Origin: JBCAWW01 sp039024315
Lineage (GTDB): Bacteria > Bacteroidota > Bacteroidia > J057
Direction of reading: 5' to 3'
Length of the DNA: 22,113 nucleotides
Assembly: GCA_039024315.1 (NCBI GenBank)
Contig: JBCCQN010000134.1
Location: forward strand, 1-22,113
The position numbers were made by a program, and so were the translations under genes. Under the pieces are notes generated by a model. The model saw only the letters and a program-made list of their open reading frames with translations, searched no databases and was not told the DNA's origin. Shown in pieces: positions 1-5,149 of this stretch (its first letter is position 1; every line of letters starts with the position of its first letter).

Positions 1-110
1 AGCTTGGCTTTGGGACGAGCGTTCAGCAAGGCTGGAAAACCCAAAGGGGCTAAACTGAGAGCAGCGGTAGAGGTCTTGAGAAATTGGCGGCGTTTATACT
101 GATTTGACAT
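1..110 (-). CDS. Tat-exported protein, N-terminal fragment
   Basis: On the minus strand an ATG at 110 opens a frame that stays open to the window edge (36 codons seen). The start reads MSNQYKRRQFLKTS, followed by an Ala/Leu-rich segment (TAALSLAPLGFPALLNA). That is a textbook twin-arginine signal: the RRxFLK box at residues 7-12, a weakly hydrophobic core and a small-residue cleavage region. The mature protein is outside the window, so its function cannot be read. Gfo/Idh/MocA-type oxidoreductases and other cofactor-bearing periplasmic enzymes of Bacteroidota often start this way, but that is only a guess. It diverges from the adenosine deaminase gene, with 135 bp between the two starts. A class 2 hairpin repeat lies inside the signal-peptide codons (18-34). 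Confidence 0.72.
   Translation of the reverse strand, partial: MSNQYKRRQFLKTSTAALSLAPLGFPALLNARPKAK
18..34 (+). repeat. Class 2 hairpin repeat unit (in Tat-protein gene)
   Basis: AGCGTT is followed by stem CAGC, loop AAG and stem GCTG, then GAAAA. The head matches the other class 2 units, while the stem bases differ from them but still pair fully. It lies in codons of the Tat signal peptide on the opposite strand. Confidence 0.5.
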
Positions 111-208
111 GGGGATAGGCTTTGTTTTCCCTATTTTATCGACTTCTGGCTACAAATCCCAATTCGAGAATTGCGATAATGGCCTAGTTCCAGAAAAAAT
201 GCTAGGGG

Positions 209-225
209 AGCGTTCCCTGAAGGGA
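209..225 (+). repeat. Class 2 hairpin repeat unit (intergenic)
   Basis: AGCGTT head, then CCC, loop TGAA, GGG and ATAAAA. The last T of the head can also pair with the A after GGG. It lies 20 bp upstream of the adenosine deaminase start, so it would fall in that gene's leader if transcribed. Confidence 0.5.
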
Positions 226-245
226 TAAAAACCTAAATTTACAGC

Positions 246-1259
246 ATGAAGGAATTAGCCGCCCAAATCCTCGCCATGCCTAAATTTGAGTTGCACGTCC
301 ACATGGAAGGTGCGACGGAGGCAGAAACCTTTTTCCGTCTCGCCCAGCGCAACAATATGCCTTTGCCTATTCCTGAGCAAGATTTGGCGAGTTGGCAGAA
401 GTATTTTGAGTTTCAAAACTTCCCCCACTTTATTGAGGTTTATGTGAGCGCGGTTTCTCTGCTGCGTTCGGCAGAAGATTATGCCTTTCTAATCGAGGAG
501 TTTTATCGTCATCAAGCGGCCCAAAACATCGTGTATACCGAGGCTTTCCTCAGTGCGACCTACTTAGTAGATAAATTTGATCAAGAGGAGATTTTAGAAG
601 CGATCGCTCGCGGCATGGAAGCTGGCAAGCGCAAATATGGCGGTGAAATTCGATTCATTCCGGACATTGCACGCCAAGAGCCCGAATCACAAAGAGATGT
701 CCTGGAGCTGGTCAAAAAAGGCTACGATCAGGGACTTTTTCTGGGTTTAGGATTAGGAGGATTAGAAATAGGCTTCCCGCCGGAGATGTTTGATGAAGTT
801 TATTGTGAGGCCCGAGAGCATGGGATGAAAGTGGTGGCGCATGCCGGAGAAGGCGTTGGTCCGGAGAGTATTTGGGGAGCCTTGAATAGCCTGCAAGCAG
901 AACGCATCGGTCATGGTGTGCGCTCTATCGAAGATGATAAACTCCTCGCTCATCTCGCCGAAAAACAAATCCCAATTGAAGTCTCTCCTACCAGTAATTA
1001 TTGCCTCGGCATCGTCAAGCCTGAGGAACATCATCCGATCCGAAAAATGGTTGATGCCGGCCTCAATTGTAATATCAATTCAGATGATCCGGCTATGTTT
1101 TCGACTAGTTTGACGGGTGAATATCTCCTTTTAGCAGAGCAAGGCTTTAGTTGGGTAGAATTGCAGCAACTCAACCGCAATGCTTTGGAGAGCTCTTTCA
1201 TGACGGAAGGCCAAAAGCGTAGCTATCGCCAATTACTCAGCCAACATCAAAATCACTAA
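246..1259 (+). CDS. add: Adenosine deaminase family protein
   Basis: Cytosolic zinc hydrolase of the purine salvage pathway, which hydrolyses adenosine (or deoxyadenosine) to inosine and ammonia. The 337 residues match the bacterial family length. The metal-binding HxH is H17-V-H19 in FELHVHMEGA. The catalytic HAGE box is H199-E202, the IGHG metal/catalytic histidine box is 221-224, and the SDDP box carrying the metal-binding aspartate is 279-282. All key residues are present, so the enzyme should be active. Some close relatives act on adenine or on modified adenosines, and the sequence alone does not exclude adenine deaminase. The ATG at 246 fits the family N-terminus; no clear ribosome site precedes it, as is usual in Bacteroidota. 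dtd follows 3 nt after the stop, so the two are probably co-transcribed. Confidence 0.9.
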   Translation: MKELAAQILAMPKFELHVHMEGATEAETFFRLAQRNNMPLPIPEQDLASWQKYFEFQNFPHFIEVYVSAVSLLRSAEDYAFLIEEFYRHQAAQNIVYTEAFLSATYLVDKFDQEEILEAIARGMEAGKRKYGGEIRFIPDIARQEPESQRDVLELVKKGYDQGLFLGLGLGGLEIGFPPEMFDEVYCEAREHGMKVVAHAGEGVGPESIWGALNSLQAERIGHGVRSIEDDKLLAHLAEKQIPIEVSPTSNYCLGIVKPEEHHPIRKMVDAGLNCNINSDDPAMFSTSLTGEYLLLAEQGFSWVELQQLNRNALESSFMTEGQKRSYRQLLSQHQNH

Positions 1260-1262
1260 GCT

Positions 1263-1715
1263 ATGCGCGTCGTCATCCAAAGAGTTCAGCACAGTAAGGT
1301 CGTGGTCGAAGGGGAAACCGTAGGGCAAATCGGAGCGGGACTGATGGTCTTGTTGGGGGTAACCCATGATGATACCGAAGCAGATATCAATTGGCTGGTC
1401 AAGAAGATCACCAAGATGCGCATTTTCAATGATGATGCAGGCAAAATGAATCTTTCGGTCGAAGACGTAGGCGGTGATATTTTGGTGATTTCCCAGTTTA
1501 CCCTTTATGCCAATGCTCGCAAAGGTAATCGTCCATCCTACATTCGTTCTGCGCCACCCGATGTCTCGATTCCGCTATATGAGCAATTTGTTAAGACACT
1601 CAGATCTCAGTTTAGCGGTCAGGTCGAAACCGGCGAATTTGGCGCGATGATGGAGGTCAGCCTGCTCAATGACGGCCCCGTGACCATTATCCTCGATAGC
1701 AAGGAAATTGGCTAG
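1263..1715 (+). CDS. dtd: D-aminoacyl-tRNA deacylase
   Basis: Cytosolic proofreading enzyme that releases D-amino acids (and glycine from mischarged tRNA-Ala) from tRNA, recycling the tRNA. The 150-residue length is typical. The start MRVVIQRV is the family signature. The two active-site motifs are present: SQFTLYA at residues 77-83 and NDGPVT at 136-141, which carries the cross-subunit Gly-cisPro element (G138-P139) that rejects L-aminoacyl substrates. It starts 3 nt after the adenosine deaminase stop. Its last 8 nt overlap the next gene, so the three genes form a compact operon. Nothing in the gene looks damaged. Confidence 0.95.
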   Translation: MRVVIQRVQHSKVVVEGETVGQIGAGLMVLLGVTHDDTEADINWLVKKITKMRIFNDDAGKMNLSVEDVGGDILVISQFTLYANARKGNRPSYIRSAPPDVSIPLYEQFVKTLRSQFSGQVETGEFGAMMEVSLLNDGPVTIILDSKEIG

Positions 1716-2937
1716 CCTCAAGCCATATTTTCCCCTAAGCATTGGGCTAGTATTACGCCTGCTCTATGGCCTGTGGCTGGGACCGGATCTATTTGCCAAC
1801 GATGCCATCTATTATGTGGAAGAAGCCCAATTGCTGCTAGAAAGTGGGCAAACGAGTCTCTATTGGCCGCCGGCCTTGATTTATTTATTGGCAGGCTGGG
1901 GCTGGTTTTGGGGCTTGAGCTGGGGGAGCTGTATGGTTTTCATGCTGCTTTGGTATATAGCTTTTGATGTGCTTTTGCGGAAGGCTGATCATGGCCTATG
2001 GCCAAGCTATTTGTTTGCTTTATATCCGGTCTTTATTCATCATTCGGTATCGCCCTTGACGCAATTGCCGGTGGCGGTTTGTTTGATGGCTGTTTATCTA
2101 CTTGGTCGACGCAAGGCGAGTGGCTGGCTTTCGGGCTTGCTCTTGGGTTTAGGTGTGTTGCTGCGAGCCGGTACGGCCAGTGTGTTGCCAGCTGTCTTGC
2201 TGCGCAGAACGCCATCTCAAATGCTAAGCATTGGTTTAGGACTGATCTTAGTCGTGGGAGCTTGGTTAGGGATCGCTGCTGCGCAGAACGATAAGTTCGT
2301 GCCGGTCAATACAGCGAATGCCTATAACTTCTACCTCGGCAATAATCCCTGGACGCCTGATTATAAATCCTATTGGCTGGGTTCACATGACGAAAGCCAA
2401 AATCCAGCCTTTGCGGGCTTTTATGCGGAGCGAGATTCGATCTTCGCCTTAGCGCCTAGCGCAGAGGGACAAGCGTTCCGCGACTTAGCGGTAAAATACA
2501 TCAAAAGCGAACCGACACGCTTTGTCTACCGCCTCTGGCAACGCTTTAAACTCTTTTGGGCCTTTGATACTTTTACGGCCGCTACGGTCCAAGAGAGATC
2601 TCCTGCCTTGGCTTGGGGGATTCAACTCTGGGAGATGATTTGTTATGGCCTGATTTGGGGCTGGTTGTTTTTGGGTTGGTGGAATCAATCGGCGCAAAAT
2701 TTTGCGCCGCTACTATGGCCGATTTGCTATATGCTTCCCTATTTGCTAGCCTTTTCGCACCCTACATATCATTTGCCTTTGTTGCCCTTGATGGTGTTGA
2801 TGTTGCCACGCTTCGCGGGACGAGAGAGTCTGCGACTTTTGCCTAAAAAAATCACTTGGCGGCAAACTATTTGGGGGCTTTGCCTCTTATTTTGGTGTTA
2901 CATACAAATCGAATGGGCTTGGTCCCTCCTGTCTTAA
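1708..2937 (+). CDS. GT-C-type membrane glycosyltransferase (GT39/ArnT-like)
   Basis: Polytopic membrane protein of 409 residues with about ten hydrophobic segments. The N-terminal half has the acidic ANDAIYYVEEAQ segment near residues 29-40, which in GT-C enzymes lies in the first extracytoplasmic loop and holds the catalytic Asp. The middle has an FYLGNNPW loop followed by a soluble stretch and RFVYRLWQRFKLFW, as in family 39-like transferases that use polyprenyl-phosphate sugars. The expected role is sugar transfer to a lipid or glycan on the outer face of the inner membrane; the acceptor is unknown. The start is TTG at 1708, overlapping dtd by 8 nt, because no nearby ATG keeps the first membrane segment. 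The gene carries at least four repeat units (2197-2212, 2276-2290, 2472-2494, 2690-2713), which is unusual for one coding region. Confidence 0.75.
   Translation: MASLKPYFPLSIGLVLRLLYGLWLGPDLFANDAIYYVEEAQLLLESGQTSLYWPPALIYLLAGWGWFWGLSWGSCMVFMLLWYIAFDVLLRKADHGLWPSYLFALYPVFIHHSVSPLTQLPVAVCLMAVYLLGRRKASGWLSGLLLGLGVLLRAGTASVLPAVLLRRTPSQMLSIGLGLILVVGAWLGIAAAQNDKFVPVNTANAYNFYLGNNPWTPDYKSYWLGSHDESQNPAFAGFYAERDSIFALAPSAEGQAFRDLAVKYIKSEPTRFVYRLWQRFKLFWAFDTFTAATVQERSPALAWGIQLWEMICYGLIWGWLFLGWWNQSAQNFAPLLWPICYMLPYLLAFSHPTYHLPLLPLMVLMLPRFAGRESLRLLPKKITWRQTIWGLCLLFWCYIQIEWAWSLLS
2197..2212 (-). repeat. Class 2 hairpin repeat unit (in glycosyltransferase)
   Basis: Read on the plus strand: TTGC, TGC, GCAG, then AACGC, the reverse complement of the GCGTT-headed unit. 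One stem pair is mismatched on the minus strand (C-A). The flank CATCTC resembles the flank of the intergenic copy at 4535. It is translated within RRTP. Confidence 0.4.
2276..2290 (-). repeat. Class 2 hairpin repeat unit (in glycosyltransferase)
   Basis: Plus strand: CTGC, loop TGC, GCAG, AACG, then ATAAG. The four-pair stem is perfect. It has the same orientation as the unit at 2197, 78 bp upstream. It is translated within AAAQND. Confidence 0.5.
2472..2494 (+). repeat. Class 2 hairpin repeat unit (in glycosyltransferase)
   Basis: AGCGTT, stem CCGC, six-base loop GACTTA, stem GCGG, TAA. The flank GGGACA in front of it is nearly the same as the flank of the intergenic unit at 4569-4588. It is translated within GQAFRDLAVK. 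Confidence 0.55.
2690..2713 (-). repeat. Class 1 REP: GTAG head plus 20-bp palindrome (in glycosyltransferase)
   Basis: 2690-2709 is a perfect palindrome, CGGCGCAAAATTTTGCGCCG. On the minus strand it is preceded directly by GTAG (2713-2710). In the glycosyltransferase frame it encodes SAQNFAPL, the same AQNFAPL peptide that the copy inside the transposase encodes. Confidence 0.8.
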
Positions 2938-2954
2938 GTACTTAGACAAAAGCA

Positions 2955-2972
2955 TCCCGAAAGCTTTCGGGA
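2955..2972. repeat. Perfect 18-bp palindrome, possible terminator stem
   Basis: TCCCGAAAGCTTTCGGGA lies 17 nt after the glycosyltransferase stop. It is a perfect inverted repeat. As RNA it could form a hairpin and act as a weak terminator or 3' end stabiliser for the upstream operon, but no T-run follows, so a classical intrinsic terminator is not supported. Confidence 0.5.
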
Positions 2973-3028
2973 GTATTTAGACCGAGGGAAATAGATATAT
3001 CTGGCTCAGTGAGGCCCTTTTTCTCTAT

Positions 3029-3060
3029 ACTAAATACTTTCTACTCAGTACTTAATACTA
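3029..3060 (+). repeat. Short AT-rich repeats of the ACTTA/TACTA type before the MazG-like gene
   Basis: The stretch between 3029 and the start codon is built from near-repeats (ACTAAATACTT, ACTCAGTACTTA, ATACTA). A related TAAGTACTTAG occurs at 2935-2945. The significance is unknown. It may act as an AT-rich leader for the gene at 3060. Confidence 0.3.
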
Positions 3061-3386
3061 TGACTATCACGCAAGCACAAGAGACCGTTGATCAGTGGAT
3101 CAAAGATTTTGGAGTGCGCTACTTTTCCGAGTTGACCAATCTCGCCATCTTGATGGAAGAGGTGGGCGAAGTCAGCCGTATCATGTCTCGTACTTATGGC
3201 GATCAATCCTTCAAAAAGTCTGACGAAAAAGTTGACCTCGCCGACGAGATGGCAGACGTATTATTTGTGCTGATCTGCTTGGCTAACCAAACCGGTATCG
3301 ACCTACAAGACGCCCTAGAGAAGAATCTTGCCAAGAAAACCAAGCGAGATGCTACTCGACATAAGGAAAATAAGAAGCTGCAGTAG
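3060..3386 (+). CDS. MazG-like nucleotide pyrophosphohydrolase
   Basis: All-alpha NTP pyrophosphohydrolase of 108 residues, cytosolic, of the short single-domain MazG/dCTPase-like type. It probably cleaves non-canonical or damaged nucleoside triphosphates to the monophosphate. The metal-binding motif is clear: the LMEEVGEVSR helix holds the EExxE part, and the later DLADEMADVLFVLICLA helix holds the ExxD part. The C-terminal KNLAKKTKRDATRH is basic, as is usual in the family. The frame opens earlier at a GTG (3009), but the upstream 17 residues run through AT-rich repeat sequence, so the ATG at 3060 is preferred. It converges on the serine hydrolase gene with only 3 nt between the stops. Confidence 0.85.
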   Translation: MTITQAQETVDQWIKDFGVRYFSELTNLAILMEEVGEVSRIMSRTYGDQSFKKSDEKVDLADEMADVLFVLICLANQTGIDLQDALEKNLAKKTKRDATRHKENKKLQ

Positions 3387-3389
3387 CTA

Positions 3390-4481
3390 CTATTTCTCCA
3401 AAGCTGCCAGCAAACGACTCATGATATAGTAAGTCCGTCCCTGCCCATAGCCGGGTCCGTAAGCACTAGAGGTCAGGGCGATCACCATATTTTCGCTAGG
3501 GATTATGATTAGATGATTACCGCCATTACCGGAGGCAAAGAGATAGTCAAACTCGCGCTGACCGAAGCGGCGTGTGGACTTATACCAGAGCATACCGTAG
3601 GAATCGGCAATATTGAAGTAGTTTGATATTTCAAATGCTTTATGATTGATCAAGCGATTGATATAGCTGGCTTCGATGAGTTGTTGACCTTGCCACTTCC
3701 CTTGATTGGTGATGAGTAGCCCTAGTTTGGCAAAATCGAGCGCGCCGAGATATAAGTTACCGGCCCCGCCTGTTTGATTGGCTTCGTTGGTGTACCAGTA
3801 AACTTGCTTGATGTCTAAGGGATCAAATAACTTCTTCTGTGCATAATCTCTCAGACTCATACCTGAAGCCTCTTCAATTGCCAATCCGATCAGCACGGCG
3901 TGTATATCAGCATAAACAAACTTTTTCCCCGGCGCTCTTTTTCGAGGTACATTGAGCAAATATTCCTTCCAATCATTCATTCCCATCCACTTTCCAGCGT
4001 GGCCGAGGGTACGATTGTTGTCTGAGTCTGCGTCCAGCCCAGAAGCCATATCAAGCAAATGTCGGAGGGTGATATTTCGGTAGTTTTCGTCGATTTGAGC
4101 GTTCTCCGAAGCGAAAAGATCATAAACATTCTGATCTAAATCCTTGATCAGCCCTTCCTTAATGGCAACGCCCAAAAGCAGGGCGGTGATACTTTTACCT
4201 GCGGAACGAATGTCGTGGATGGTTTGGCGCCAATATGTATGGTAATACTCCTCCAAAACGATTTGATTATCCTTGAGCACGACGAGACCTCTGAAGTCCT
4301 TACGCTTGGCATTGCGTAGGTCTTTGAGCAAGCGATTGATGGAATCCTGATTAAAACCGGCTTCTTCCAGAGACATAGCAGGTAGGTCCGATTGGGTAGC
4401 ATTAGAAGCAGAAGGGAAATAAGACAGTCCGCTAAAACAGATGAGGGCTAAGATTAGGCCAATGGGAATGAGGGCTTTCAT
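3390..4481 (-). CDS. Serine hydrolase, class C beta-lactamase-like family
   Basis: Exported penicillin-binding-protein-like hydrolase (363 residues). The N-terminus has a hydrophobic signal or anchor (residues 3-21). The nucleophile motif SxxK is S93-A-G-K96 in RSAGKSITALLLG. The second box, normally YxN, reads Y190-A-D192 in KKFVYADIHAVLIG, so the Asn is replaced by Asp. The C-terminal box reads FASGNGGNHLIIIPSENMVIALTSS, where family members usually have a HxG or KTG-like triad. This fits the broad esterase/peptidase branch rather than a true beta-lactamase. The substrate is unknown. It is the last gene of the minus-strand block and converges on the MazG-like gene. Confidence 0.8.
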   Translation of the reverse strand: MKALIPIGLILALICFSGLSYFPSASNATQSDLPAMSLEEAGFNQDSINRLLKDLRNAKRKDFRGLVVLKDNQIVLEEYYHTYWRQTIHDIRSAGKSITALLLGVAIKEGLIKDLDQNVYDLFASENAQIDENYRNITLRHLLDMASGLDADSDNNRTLGHAGKWMGMNDWKEYLLNVPRKRAPGKKFVYADIHAVLIGLAIEEASGMSLRDYAQKKLFDPLDIKQVYWYTNEANQTGGAGNLYLGALDFAKLGLLITNQGKWQGQQLIEASYINRLINHKAFEISNYFNIADSYGMLWYKSTRRFGQREFDYLFASGNGGNHLIIIPSENMVIALTSSAYGPGYGQGRTYYIMSRLLAALEK

Positions 4482-4534
4482 AGTATAAGTACTGTTAGTG
4501 GGGCTGAAAAATTGTGTGGAGATTGGGTTGTGAG

Positions 4535-4588
4535 TTACTGCTGCGCAGAACGCTTATCTCTAGGGACAATCGTTCCGCGCAGCGGTAA
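4535..4588. repeat. BIME-like inverted pair of class 2 units
   Basis: The left arm TTACTGCTGCGCAGAACG (4535-4552) and the right arm CGTTCCGCGCAGCGGTAA (4571-4588) are inverted copies of each other with two differences. Each arm also folds on itself: CTGC/GCAG in the left and CCGC/GCGG in the right, both with three-base loops. The pair lies between two minus-strand genes, 17 nt past the frameshift-corrected stop of the VOC gene. There is no T-run, so it is not a standard terminator. Confidence 0.8.
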
Positions 4589-4619
4589 ATAAAAAACAGA
4601 CATGCCTAATTAGCAGAAT

Positions 4620-5090
4620 TCAAGCCCATCCGATTGCCTTCAGAATCAAGGAAGAGCGCAAAAAATCCATTGCCGTCGGCATGAGCGGTTTTTCGAGTAG
4701 GACTTCTCCTCCATTTTGGGCAACGCGATCGAGTATGGGTTGAAGATCGTCGCCCGCATTGAGATAAACCGTGATCCCCTCAGTAGAGGGTTGATAGCCT
4801 TCGCCTTGGACGATGGTAGCGGTAACGGCTTGATTTTCGTAGGGTAAAACCCCCATTTTCATTTCGCCGAGATCATAAAATTCGATCTTGAGATCGAGAA
4901 CCGCTTGATAAAAGTCTATAGCTCGAGAAATATCACTCGCAGGAATTTCGAAGATGGAGAGATAGCTATTGGGAATTATTATCTCTTCAGCAGGAGCTGA
5001 TGCGGTGGTTTCAGTGGGCTGGGCGGGTTTGCAAGCGATAAGGCCAATAACTAATAGGCCCATCAAAATGTGGAGTGTAGTGTTCTTCAT
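4620..5090 (-). CDS. Lipoprotein with VOC (glyoxalase-fold) domain, 3' frameshift
   Basis: The N-terminus MKNTTLHILMGLLVIGLIAC is a lipoprotein signal with lipobox LIAC, placing the protein in the cell envelope. From about residue 42 (SYLSIFEIPASDISRAIDFYQAVLDL) it is a VOC domain with the usual beta-alpha-beta pattern. The uninterrupted frame ends at 4620 with a tail (TAMDFLRSSLILKAIGWA) unlike the family. Reading on from about 4677 in the other frame gives DGNGFFALFLDSEGNRMGL, a perfect VOC ending, then TAG at 4606-4608. So one base appears missing after LMP, and the intact gene would span 4606-5090. This is either a real recent mutation or a sequence error. The last beta strand, which usually holds the metal-binding Glu of the fold, is lost in the shifted frame. 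The ligand is unknown. Confidence 0.75.
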   Translation of the reverse strand: MKNTTLHILMGLLVIGLIACKPAQPTETTASAPAEEIIIPNSYLSIFEIPASDISRAIDFYQAVLDLKIEFYDLGEMKMGVLPYENQAVTATIVQGEGYQPSTEGITVYLNAGDDLQPILDRVAQNGGEVLLEKPLMPTAMDFLRSSLILKAIGWA

Positions 5091-5149
5091 GTGATTTGAT
5101 ATGATTTAGGCTAATAAATTCGGCAGAAGTGCTAGGCTAATCCCATCCT

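Noticed and set aside
762..1034. Open frames antisense to adenosine deaminase, and many others inside large genes
   Set aside because: They are shadows of well-conserved genes, show no protein family features and have no start context of their own.
4535..4588. Inverted repeat as an intrinsic terminator
   Set aside because: No T-run follows on either strand, and the same arms recur elsewhere, including inside genes, so a repeat element fits better.
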